Source: Cymbomonas tetramitiformis (taxonomy: Eukaryota > Chlorophyta > Pyramimonadophyceae > Pyramimonadales > Pyramimonadaceae). From it: a stretch of DNA of 64,000 nt. The stretch spans positions 1 through 64,000 of the forward strand of contig LGRX02003615.1 of assembly GCA_001247695.2 (NCBI GenBank), read 5' to 3'. Of this stretch, positions 19,246 through 29,193 are shown piece by piece (the stretch's first letter is position 1; every line of letters begins with the position of its first letter). The notes below the pieces were generated by a model. The model searched no databases. It saw nothing but the letters and a program-made list of their open reading frames with translations, and was not told where the DNA came from. Position numbers and translations under genes: made by a program.

Positions 19246-19443
19246 TTAATTGTTTCGTCTATTTTGTTGTCTATCCGCAGGATGAGGTGCTCTTAAAATT
19301 CTTCCATACCGCCTTAATTGATGACGAGCTTTACATTGAATTTTATTTCCAAGTGGACGATTCCCCGGTGCGGGGTCCTTATATCCACAATAAATATTAT
19401 TATTTAGCCTTCGTTGAGCCTGTGTTTGATTAGCTCTTACCAT
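19246..19443 (-). CDS. small Cys/Arg-rich viral protein (65 aa)
   Basis: Intact, ATG at 19443 preceded by TATAATATATAG. The sequence has two Cys about 17 apart (YCGYKDPAPGN, then KIQCKARHQLRRYGRI) and a strongly basic C-terminus. The C-G-x-K-x-P-x-G...C-x-R...RYYG-like layout resembles a small conserved protein seen in several PLVs and large DNA viruses, recalled as a pattern only. Its function is unknown. Confidence 0.6.
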   Translation of the reverse strand: MVRANQTQAQRRLNNNIYCGYKDPAPGNRPLGNKIQCKARHQLRRYGRILRAPHPADRQQNRRNN

Positions 19444-19472
19444 CAGACTATATATTATACAATGAATAAAAA

Positions 19473-20625
19473 TTATCGTAAATCAATTTCCGTTTCATTA
19501 TCTTTATTATTTTTATTTTGACTTCTTGTCCTTTTGGATAATATATTGGAAGATGAAACGCCTTCTTTCCTAAGAGTTCTTTCTTTTTTATTTTGTTTAG
19601 AAACTAATTCAGAAACAGGAGGTTCATCAGATTTTTTATTAGACGTGCTACCTTTAATTTCCAATAATTCGCGTGGTTTGTACCGACGTGCCAAAGTTTC
19701 TTTACCGTCTTCGATAATATAACTCAATCCTTTCATAGATTTTACTTTATATATTTTAGTCGACCATCGTTGAGATTCTTTATCAAATGTTTTTGTTTTA
19801 ATTTTAATTCTAACTTTATCACCGGGTTCGATATCTATTTTTTTAAGAAGCTCAGTTAATTTATTCCTTTTCAATAAAACGTTTCTGATGGTTTTGGTTA
19901 AGTTCATATTATTAGGAGTTGATTTATCAATATTTGCACTATTTTGTGTACTATTATAATTCTTGACAACAGAATCCAAATAATCGATCCAATTTACGGT
20001 GTTCTTAGCTTTTTCAATTCTTTTAAATTTTAATTTTAGTGTTCTATTAAATCTTTCCACCATACCCATAGTAGTATGATCGTCAGTTTCATTCAGATAA
20101 TGTTCGATGTTATTGTCTTCTAATACTTTTTACATAAATTTATTAGTAAATTCAACACCGTTGTCCGTTGTCAACACAATCATTTTTTAATCCTTTATTA
20201 ACTTTTTAAAAACGAAAATAATTCCTTCAGCCGAATCAATGTTTTTGTTATTTTTATCTTTAACAGTTTTTTATGTCAAAGCATAAGCATAAGCTTTTCT
20301 TGTATTAATATTTATAGCCGTTAAAATTACCGAGAAGCCTCTATTTTGTCGTTTGTATTTTGGAATGAATGCTAAATCAGCCTGAATATAATTCTTGTTA
20401 GGGTCTTTACCATATATAGGAAATAACTCTTTTCTATTGATTTTCTTTTTTTTGAGAAAATGTTTGATTGACTTCGGTTTTTTCTATAGCTTCCTTGACT
20501 TGTTTTTGTGTGACTTTATAACCAAGAGATTTTAATTTGGCCGTAAATGGTGATACGGCACTTAGTCCTATTTCAGGATTCAGATAAAAGTTCTGTATTT
20601 GTTTTTCAGTGATTGACTTATTCAT
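19473..20625 (-). pseudogene. rve-family (retroviral-type) integrase, copy A, inactivated
   Basis: ATG at 20625 lies two bases after the PolB stop. The N-terminal 60 residues (FYLNPEIGLS, KSLGYKVTQKQVKEAI) match the helix-turn-helix start of Polinton integrases. After a frameshift near 20440 the core shows the DDE set: Asp in IQADLAFIP, Asp in TTDNGVEF, Glu in MVERFNRTLK. The C-terminus has RRYKPRELLEI, typical of the SH3-like DNA-binding end, then a Lys/Ser/Asp tail. The core frame has three in-frame TAA stops (20271-20273, 20187-20189, 20130-20132). The enzyme would insert the viral DNA into the host chromosome; this copy cannot make it. Confidence 0.9.
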
Positions 20626-20627
20626 TA

Positions 20628-23600
20628 TTATAAAGGAATATCTTTATGTCCCCATGGTAAGATATTGAATGTTTCCCACTGAATATATCCTTTATCATAA
20701 TTCAATGAAAACGATTTTGTTTCGCTTCGTGTTTCGATACCAAGAGTTGCATAATGTTTGTTTGCATAATTTTTTTCTTGGTTTTCTAAGAATATCATAT
20801 TTCAATTCTACAATTTTTCCGCGATCGTATAAAATAATATCTTTGATTTCTTCATGATTGATACTTTGTGAATTTTGATAATTTAACGGAAATCCTTTTA
20901 CCTTAGTCATATTTGTTCCATCAGCGAATTTTTAATGAATATGATTTAGGTGCGGTTGCTACAAATTCAATACATTTCTTAAATATATTCTTTTTATCAT
21001 TGTATAGCTCGTCAGTCAATTCTCCAAGATAATCACCCAGTTGTTCTTTGTATACGTGTTTGTTTGTTTTATCTTCAATGTATACCACTGAGTCGGTATC
21101 GTGATATAAAACTTTGTCAAATCCTACATCGTCCATTAAATTGTATAATTTTATTCTTGCATGTGCAGTTGTAAAAACCCCAATAACTTCATAAACGGTG
21201 CAGTTTGTTTCACTATATTCACTCAATACATTAAATCCTACTTGGTATTTAATATCACCATTTTTATTTTTTATTGGCTGAATTAGAACATTGTCATTTC
21301 TTGAATCTGATGAATATCATATACTTCAGCACTATTCGTGAATTTGTTTTGTCTTTTATTTGGTTTTAAACAATATCTACCCCACAAGTTGTTAAGAAAT
21401 AATTTAGCAATAGTTCTAAGTCCTTCATTGTATTTAATTTGTTCTTTTCCCAATAAAATACCTTCTTTCTCAAAAATATTTTTCAATATACAAATCTTGA
21501 TCTTCTTCGCTTTGTACCCACTCAGGATATCCGCTTGCTTCTTGTTTGATTTTCAAAAATGTATTAATAAAGCTTTCAAAAATAGTATAAGATGTGTTTT
21601 CCCAGTGCACAATCTGATGTATTTTTTCAATTTATATCCTTTTTTTAAAGCTAATTTTACCTCTTCGGTGCACCACGTTCCAGTCATTTTTGTCAAAGGA
21701 AATGTCAACTTCTCCATTTTAGACTGTCCCAAGGTCCTTAATGGTAAAACTGCCATTCCCAAATCATTTGGTGGAATTATTGTGCATTTTATTACTCCAA
21801 AAAATTGTTCAATATTAGTGACTCTTTTTAATTCAATTTCTTGATAAAATTTTGTGAAATGGCCCAAAATAAAATTTACAATATTTTAAAACCCAAGGAT
21901 ATAAACTTGTAAAATCTACATATCTAATTGTTTCCCCTTTTCCACATTTATGATATATATTTTCTTAGGGTCAGTTCTCCCACCAAATAATGCATCTCTG
22001 AACACGATCGGTTTGTTATAACTATTTACGAAATCGATAACATTTTGGTCATTTTTTTTTGTAATTCTTTAAAATTACTTTCCCACATTACTACAACTTT
22101 ATATCCGAGACTTTGAATTTTTTTCTAATCTTTTTTTAGTCTCTTCATACAGTTGATAAAATGTTTTATTTGTGGCATAATTCTTTCTAAACATATTCTT
22201 ACCATTTGTTTTTGGATTTCCATGCCAATAATCTCCAAGAAATTCATATATAGTATTTGTTTCAGGGTCATAACCATCGACATGTTTGTGCCTTTCATTG
22301 TTTCCAAAATGGAAATGAGAAATTTTATATTCTTTGATAGAAATTTTATTTGTATGTTTCACATATTCCAACCAAATGTCACCTATTTTTTATTGTTGTT
22401 TTCCTTTGATGACACTATTTAAAATAGCTATCGAATTTTCGGGCATATGTAAATACCTATGAATTGTTTGTGTCAATGATGCAATCGTTAAGTAGGCTGT
22501 GGGGTCAATTTCCTCATTTGTAATTTCTAAAATTTTCTTTCTATATTCCATCCATCCTAATCGTAAAATTCTTACATCACTTTGACAATAATCTAATATT
22601 TCTTTTTCCATCACAAAATGATATTTATTGTTTTTCATTTGCGAATACCAATCCAAAAATTTCGCTCGTGCATCACCTTTCATTTGATTATATCCATAGT
22701 ACATTTTGTCCGGTATTAAACCCTCATATTTTTTATTTTCAGGGGTATTAAACTTGTGAGGAAAATAACCTTTCTTCTCACCTTTTAAATCGAATATTTT
22801 TGAGAATTTACTTAATGGATTTGTTAAATGTAGGTAGATGTCCATTAATGTCACGTTTTGATATTTTAGATACATTATTTTACCACCATTTTGTACCGTT
22901 TCAGGAATTTCATCCATTGTTGTCATTATGTATTCTATGATAAGTACATAATCATACTTACTACCATTATGTGCTATAAAAGTAAACCCTTTATGTTTGT
23001 TTGAAAATAAAAATTTGCAAGCTTCTCCAATATTGTTGTGAATAAATTCCTCTCCATTAGAATATTGTGTCACACTCAGATTCACTTCGTGCTTTGTTTC
23101 ATTGTATGCTTCAAAATCAAAAAATCCAATTTTACTTTCATCAACAACATCTTTTGGTTTCTTTGGTGTAATGTAACATTGATGCTCTCTCATGTCACAA
23201 TATAATTTACAATTTGGACAAAATTCATGTCCACAAATGTGTTCTTGTTCTTTTCTTATGTCGTAAACCTTTTTACACTCACCTTTGCACCTATGGAAAT
23301 GTTGACAAGCTGTCCCTTTTTTGTGTAAATCATAACATTTCTGATTTGGAAATTTTATATTACAATCTTCACAGGGTATGGCTTTCTTCCAATCAATAAA
23401 TGGTTTGGTTCCCTTTTTAGAAAAGTCACACAATTTACTTTTACATTTAAAACACCTTGGTCGGTCGGCTATTCCATAAAATGCTTTGATTTTCGTTGTT
23501 GGTTCGTAGTGTCCAATACTTGAATTTAGATGATAATAAACAAAATTCCATTCAAGTCTGTCGGGCAAACCTTCTTTGCATGGTGGGTACATAATTGTAC

Positions 23601-23975
23601 AACCTAAATCAGTCATTCCATGAATTGTAATATTTTTATCAAATTTCTCTTCAAATACATGAATGTCATCAAATCCTATTCCGGTTTCAGGATCAAATCC
23701 TAATTCTGTCATCAAATTTATTGCTTCTTTTGTTAAACGGTTTCTATGATCGTTGCAAATATGATTGTAAACTTTGTATGATATTTCTTCATTATCCTTT
23801 TTATCTTTGTAATTCATAATTAAACATGATTTAGCAAAACATTGTTGATCCTTGACGGTGATACAACTTTTCTTTTGCTTTAATTCTTCAACAGATTTTG
23901 GAACCGACAAAGGTTGTCCTTTTCCATTTATTTTTTTAAAATTTAAAAGAGAAATTGTAATAAAATTCACAGCCC
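20628..23975 (-). pseudogene. polB: protein-primed-type DNA polymerase B, copy A, fragmented
   Basis: Seven or more frame fragments. The N-terminal part (22390-23975) has several Cys/His clusters and exonuclease motifs DFEAYNE, HNGSKYDYVLI and YCQSDVRIL. Motif A is VDFTSLYPWV at about 21910-21945, motif B is KLFLNNLWGRY near 21380, and motif C is YHDTDSVVYI near 21090. The C-terminus reads PWGHKDIPL and stops at 20628-20630. The A-run near 22055 has nine A where seven keep the frame. The true N-terminus is missing: at about 23975-23985 the gene is fused to a reversed piece of the acidic-protein gene. It replicates Polinton-type genomes in intact relatives. Confidence 0.92.
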
Positions 23976-23982
23976 CTCTAGA

Positions 23983-24310
23983 GGCTGCACAAGATAAAAT
24001 TAAATCATCGATAAAAAGAACCAAAAATTAATATAAAATCAGAGAATAATTCTCAACCTGAAATCATTGAAAAAAAATATTAAAAAAATCGAAAAAGAAA
24101 CCTGTGATCATTGTGGAATCTGATAGTGAAACTTCGGGTAGTTCAAGTGACGATGAACATCAGCCTCAAGTGATTATTAAAAAATCAAAAAAGGACAAAG
24201 TTCCAAAAACGAAAGAAAAACCAAACGCAGTACCTCCGACGTATCATGACGTTTTAAATTCGGACCCACATTTTCACAAAACATTTAAATCATTGTTTCC
24301 AGAATTTTAA
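23983..24310 (+). pseudogene. acidic/Ser-rich viral protein, 5'-truncated copy A
   Basis: Only the middle and C-terminus of the gene survive. It begins inside AGGCTGCACAAGATAAAATT, matching the copy B gene (59578-60061), has frameshifts to about 24100, then runs intact to TAA with ESDSETSGSSSDDEHQP, a Lys-rich stretch, and the conserved end PPTYHDVLNSDPHFHKTFKS. The loss of the 5' end is explained by the deletion that also removed the PolB N-terminus. The family is unknown; a nucleic-acid or virion-core role is only a guess from charge pattern. Confidence 0.75.
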
Positions 24311-24340
24311 CCTATATTTGTTGTCTCTATCGTTTTAATT

Positions 24341-25260
24341 TTAGATTGTCTCTTTCATTTTTTCAGGAATAATAAATTCATCAAATCGTTTTCGAAAGAT
24401 CGATGCATGATTGTCTTTCTTATGTAAATCAATCAATAGAAACGAATGTGGTTCATTTGTAGCATAGTTATATACTTCATAGAAAGTCTTTTCGTCAATT
24501 TCAACAGCACAAGATTCATATATTTCTTGTAATTCTTTTTTGTTTTTTATTTTGAATACTCCTAAACTTGTTGCATTGTTTTTTACCGCTCGCGGACAAC
24601 CACCGACCGTCTTAAAGTTTTGTATGCAAGTAAAACAACTGATTCCTAAAGCTCCACCGGTTTCAAAATCAGCTATATGTCGATGTCTTGTGATAAAATT
24701 CAGAAATTTAGGAGTTCGAAACAAATTCGTTGATTGACAATCATCGACAAAAACAGCCAATATTGGACGTTTACCATTATGTTTATGAACAGGCTTTTCG
24801 AAACCATCTGATGTCAAAAATTCTAACAACAAGTCTGGATCGATATCATCGATAAAGATATTTCTATTGTTTAATTTCTCCATCAATAAATTCCATTTTT
24901 TTAGGTCTTCATGATATTTCAAATATATGTCTCTTTCTTCTTCAGCTTTTTGAATAATATCATTAATAACATTTGCACCATCGTCGGGTTCATACACATC
25001 TTTGGAGTCGATATCTAATGATTTCATCAATTTTTTGTTTGAATTAAATGTAGGACTTATAACAAATATTCGATGTAATAACCCTTCTTTTTTCAACATT
25101 TTTTAATAATTAGTAACCGCCACAGATTTTCCAGATCCTCTTTTGCCTATAAAAATTGAATTTTGATGAGCTTTTAACATGTTCGGTCCGGTTTTGATAT
25201 TAAAAGCACTTCCATTTGGCACATCTATACGATCATATCTTTTACCTTTACAATTTTCAT
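24341..25260 (-). pseudogene. A32-like genome-packaging ATPase, copy A
   Basis: ATG at 25260. Compared with copy B, a two-base length difference at about 25225-25240 shifts the frame just after the start, and TAA at 25103-25105 follows the Walker A region (codon after VAVTNY). The rest (24341-25099) is open and close to copy B, including Walker B ILAVFVDDCQSTN. It belongs to the FtsK/HerA-type packaging ATPases that pump DNA into capsids of Polintons, virophages and large DNA viruses. It converges on the acidic-protein gene 30 bases away, without the SET gene that lies between them in copy B. Confidence 0.88.
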
Positions 25261-25312
25261 AAAAGATAAATGTATAGTTTGTTTATTATTTTTTTAAAAA
25301 GAAACTAAAGTA

Positions 25313-26029
25313 ATGATAAGTTTGCATAACGATGATTGTTTTAAAATTTTGCCGAATATTCCAAGAAATTCAATTGATCTATTCATTTGTGATTTACCAT
25401 ATGGTCAAACAAATTGTTCTTGGGATAAAATACCATTTAATTTAGATAAATTATGGATTGAATTGATAAGAATAGGTAAACGACATTCAGCCTATATGTT
25501 TACTACTACCACTAAATTTGGGCATTTAATTATTGAGAGTAATAAAAGAATGTTTCGGTATGATATTGTATATGAGAAAACAATGTCATTAGGTTTCTAC
25601 CATGCAAATCAAATGCCTTTGAGAAGTCATGAAATGATATATGTATTTTACAAACATTTACCGACATATAATCCAATAATGATTGAAGGTCACAAACCTT
25701 ATATAAGACAAGGCCAAGGTCCTCGGACTGAATTATACACTCATTACACCGATCGAATACCAACAATTTGTAAAGATGGAAAAAGGTTTCCAAGAAGTGT
25801 TATTAAATTTTCGAATGGAAATTATAGAAGCAAACACCCTTGTAGTAAACCATACGATTTATTTGAATGGATCATCAAATCTTACTCAAATCCTTATGAC
25901 AATGTATTGGATTGTTGTATGGGAACTGGAAATTCCGGCTTAGCATGTAAAAATCTCAAAAGAAATTTTATAGGTATCGAAATCGATCAAAAATACTTTG
26001 AAATAGCAAAAGAAAGTATTGATACTTAA
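25313..26029 (+). CDS. N6-adenine/N4-cytosine DNA methyltransferase, copy A
   Basis: Intact 238-residue frame. Catalytic motif IV is DLPYGQT (residues about 27-33, a DPPY variant), followed by an S-adenosylmethionine-binding motif near the C-terminus (DCCMGTGNSGLACK). This order, catalytic motif before the FxGxG-type motif, marks the beta-type (N6_N4_Mtase) family. It would methylate adenine (or cytosine N4) in viral DNA. The gene faces away from the ATPase with a 52-base spacer. In copy B a cytosine methyltransferase occupies the corresponding spacer. A close orthologue is at 56728-57420. Confidence 0.9.
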   Translation: MISLHNDDCFKILPNIPRNSIDLFICDLPYGQTNCSWDKIPFNLDKLWIELIRIGKRHSAYMFTTTTKFGHLIIESNKRMFRYDIVYEKTMSLGFYHANQMPLRSHEMIYVFYKHLPTYNPIMIEGHKPYIRQGQGPRTELYTHYTDRIPTICKDGKRFPRSVIKFSNGNYRSKHPCSKPYDLFEWIIKSYSNPYDNVLDCCMGTGNSGLACKNLKRNFIGIEIDQKYFEIAKESIDT

Positions 26030-27034
26030 ATTTTATTTTAGAAAAGTTAAAGTCAGAGTCAGAGTTAGAGTTAGAGTTGGAAATTAAAATTGAACTTGAA
26101 AAATATATACATTTTTTTAATTATATTTTTTCAGACTAATTGTCCCTATAAAAACCATTTTGGGAAAAAATTCACGATTTTTGTTTTTGTGAGTAAACAC
26201 ACTAAAATAAATATTGAAAATGCCCTACAGTCATAATAAATTCAATTTAAATTAAGGATTTTTTTCTTTAAATTTTGAAAACATATTTGAGTTCCTGACG
26301 AAATTTTATGTTTATAACTATTTTCAAAAAAATCTTTTAGTAAAACTTTTTGAAAAAAGTCGACTATCGTAGAAGAAAATAACTATTATTTTATTTAATC
26401 ATATCATTAGGTGTGATTAGATTTTCACAAATTTGACTTCAGAAATGAATTCCTTGCGAAATTTCCTTATTAATATGATTTTTCAATATATATTTTAGAT
26501 TTCTTTCGACTGTTATTTTACTTTTTGTAAATTATTGGAATACTAAGTATATTGGAAAACACACAAAATACATATAACATCAACTGTATTTTTATTTTAA
26601 CCAATCTGACTTCAGAAATAGATTCCTCGTGAAATCCTACATTTAGTACGTATTTTAAAGATTTTCCAAAATGGGTATATGCTTCTGTTTTAAGCTTAAC
26701 CATTCATTTCGATTCCTCATTCACACTGTCGTCTCCGACCAGAGTACTAATCTTGCAAAATGTGATTTTTTCTCTCGGTCCGTAAAAAAGTCCATGAAAA
26801 TCAATAAATTAAAATGAGTAAAAATATATTTAAATATATAACATTTGAAAACTCTTTTTAAAAAATTATAATTGTTTTTATAAAAGATTATAAATTATTT
26901 ATAAAAATAAAAAATATTAAAATAAATAAAAAATATATTTGAATATTACATTTAAAAACTCTTTTTAAAAATTTATAATTGTTTTTAGAAAAGATTAGAA
27001 ATTATTAGAAAATTATTTTCTTGTATATTGTAAT
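26030..27034. other. AT-rich non-coding spacer of copy A
   Basis: No gene is supported in these 1,000 bases. It holds a short GTTAGA block (26046-26085) and two copies of a motif also found beside the methyltransferase of copy B. The rest is AT-rich with scattered stops in all frames. Confidence 0.7.
26428..26637. repeat. paired non-coding motif near the methyltransferase (copy A)
   Basis: TTTGACTTCAGAAATGAATT followed by CCTTGCGAAATTT at about 26432-26464 recurs with a few changes at 26604-26637. The reverse complement occurs twice at matching positions in copy B (56503-56540 and 56657-56694). Confidence 0.8.
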
Positions 27035-27505
27035 ATGGGATTCAAAAAAGGTGAAAAAAAATACGGACGAAGCTACTTTAGAGAGACTAAAAATAGCTAG
27101 ACAAAAAGCTATGGACACCAGAAAAAAAGAATGCTGATGCCAAAAAAGATATTAAACTTGCAAAATAATTAGAAAATAAAAAAGAATTACAAGAAGCTCA
27201 AGAAAAAAATCAACAAACAATTAAACCTGAAATTATTAATAAATCTATTGAAAAAGAAATTCCTCAAATATAAGAGTCTTTTACAAAACCAAAGAAGAAA
27301 AAAGAAGTTATTGTTGTTGAAAGTGATTCTAGTGAATCTAGTGATAGTGAACCAGAAGTTATAATAAAAAGATCTAAAAAATCAAAAATCAAAAAGGAAA
27401 AAAACAAATGAAATTAAAAATCAACAGCCTCCAACGTATAATGATGTTTTAGATAACGATAAACAATTTCATAAAACATATAAATCTTTATTTCCAGAAT
27501 TTTAA
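27035..27505 (+). pseudogene. acidic/Lys-rich viral protein, copy D
   Basis: Starts MGFKKGEK at 27035, then frameshifts and an internal TAA. It is recognisable over its full length by LERLKIARQKAMDTRKK, DSSESSDSEPEVIIKRS and the end PPTYNDVLDNDKQFHKTYKS. It is more divergent from copies A and B than they are from each other, so it comes from a fourth viral lineage. Unlike A and B, it is on the same strand as the ATPase fragment that follows. Confidence 0.8.
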
Positions 27506-27537
27506 TATTTATTATAAGGAAACTTTTGAATTTATTG

Positions 27538-27690
27538 ATGTCTTTTCATAAAATAAATGACAAAAAATATGGAATTCAATTACCGAAAAATTCAGCATTT
27601 ACTATAAACACAGGACCTGATTTTATTCAATTACACGGAATTATTTTGGCCGTGGCAAAACGTGGTGTGGGTAAAACCACAGCTTGCAGT
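27538..27690 (+). pseudogene. packaging ATPase N-terminus, copy D, truncated at Walker A
   Basis: ATG at 27538 opens a frame resembling the ATPase N-terminus: PKNSAFTINTGPDF here versus PNGSAFNIKTGPNM in copy B, followed by a Walker A segment KRGVGKTT. Similarity stops directly after Walker A, where a GC-richer insert with its own ATG (27691) continues in the same frame. About 45 residues are left, so it is not functional as an ATPase. Confidence 0.75.
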
Positions 27691-28272
27691 ATGTCTCAAA
27701 ATTCTCAGGGTATTACTGTTTCTGGCACGTGCGATGGGTTTTGCCAATTTATTATTGTTGAGAAAAATGGGGATAAACGTCGTTGCACACGAAAGGTGGA
27801 TGGCGGCGACGGCCTTCGTTTTTGTGGTCACCATATTAAAAAGAAGGTGATGGCGCGTAAAGAAAAGGAAAAAGGGAAAGCCAAAGCGAAAGCGCATTCT
27901 AGTAGCGATGAAGAGGAAGACTCCGAAGTAGTTTCGCGTCCTCCTGCCAATGAGAGTCTAAAGGACGTCTTAGATAAGACAAGTGTATCTAATGCTTTGC
28001 TTGACCAACTCCATAAGATGAAGTTAGACGAAAGCAAACCGGTTTGCAAGGAAGTTCTTGAGCAAGCACTTCACGAACTTGCACAAGAGGAAGGAGGTGT
28101 ATTGAATATGAGTGCAGGCACTTCATCGAGTACTCTGCGAGAAGAAGATTGGAAAAAGTGGATGATAGCGAATTATAAAACTCCCTTTGAGCGATTTTGC
28201 GAGTCAAACATGGAAGAAGAACCTGACTATGAGAAGTATGGTCTTTATGACCAACCCAATGAGGATTGCTGA
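27691..28272 (+). CDS. hypothetical 193-aa protein with C/H zinc-binding motif and acidic Ser tract
   Basis: ATG at 27691, in frame with the upstream ATPase remnant. Residues 10-45 have the layout TCDGFCQF...RRCTRK...FCGHH, a small zinc-binding pattern (C-x3-C...C...C-x2-H). A Lys-rich stretch and an SSSDEEED acidic tract follow, then a helical C-terminal half. Codon composition is GC-richer than in the surrounding viral genes, so it belongs to the insert, probably the same foreign block as the gag at 29194. No specific family was recognised; the finger resembles small treble-clef-like modules seen in viral and mobile-element proteins. Confidence 0.55.
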   Translation: MSQNSQGITVSGTCDGFCQFIIVEKNGDKRRCTRKVDGGDGLRFCGHHIKKKVMARKEKEKGKAKAKAHSSSDEEEDSEVVSRPPANESLKDVLDKTSVSNALLDQLHKMKLDESKPVCKEVLEQALHELAQEEGGVLNMSAGTSSSTLREEDWKKWMIANYKTPFERFCESNMEEEPDYEKYGLYDQPNEDC

Positions 28273-29193
28273 GATTCAGTAGTTCAGTATCACGTATGAC
28301 GTATGACAGTGACAGTGACAGTACAGTGACTTCCTACCTGTACTCAGTAGTTCGACTTCGGTAGCTTAGACTGTGACACACGATATGATTGCCTAGTGAC
28401 GGCCTCAGAGCTTAGATAGCCAGAGAGTCGTGTATTCATCTCTATCTTTTGAGATACCTGATTTGCCTCGCTCAAACCCTACGGCGTTCAGCGTTTTCAC
28501 TGTGTCGCTAGGACATTCTAGTAGGTTATAGGCCCACCACTTGCCTAAAGTGGTTTTGATTCAAAGCCACTAAATGGCTGGCTAAAGCTGTAGAGGGGCG
28601 AGCGTGGCTGAGTAGGTAGAATGTTGCGGGGTGCCGCATTTTCGCGGCACGACTGACTGCGTGGATGGAGAGGTAAGCGCGACGAGTGGCGGAGGAGAGT
28701 ACGGAGAAGATGGGTCAGAGAGCGCTGGGGCCCCCGATGGTATGCAGCATTGCGCAGAGTTTGGTACTGAGTGGTTCGCGACACGTTCAAAAGGCCATGA
28801 CCTCGGACATCGACAAGCGCGGAGACCTCGACCTTACTCTCCTACTTTCCGCCCACCCCCGCCGCTCCGCATTTTTCCTCACTACTCTATACGTCTTTAC
28901 CCGTATCATTTTACCTTAATTTGCCACGCTTGCCGCTTGTTTGTGAACTTTGAGCGGATCTTGAAATCTTGCGGGCGACTTGGCCGTTTTTGACCGCTTG
29001 TAACTTGCGGACCACTTGAGCTCAGACATTTTCCTTTGGAGGGTGTTTTTACTTCACCATTACCGGCCGTGTTACCGAGTTTCGTGGGCATCGGAGCAGA
29101 TTTTGAATTTATCTTGGATTTGGCCCCTTCCTTGAGGGGGGCTCACCCTTATCGTTAGGGTTTCATCCCTTCGGTGCTCCGCTTACGGTTGCC
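28273..29193. other. non-coding leader between zinc-finger gene and gag-like gene
   Basis: GC-richer sequence with GACAGTGACAGTGACAGTACAGTGAC short repeats at about 28305-28330 and a perfect 7-bp-stem hairpin GTGCCGCATTTTCGCGGCAC at 28631-28650. No convincing gene. It could be a retroelement leader, but no LTR pair was found flanking 27691-31314. Confidence 0.5.

Noticed and set aside
20125..20275. Three in-frame TAA codons in the integrase core as evidence for stop-codon reassignment
   Set aside because: TAA is used as the normal terminator of intact viral genes here, and the residues replaced would differ from site to site; simple decay explains it.
28595..28625. GTGGCTGAGTAGGTAGA resembling a tRNA A box
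   Set aside because: No matching B box or acceptor stem follows at the right distance.
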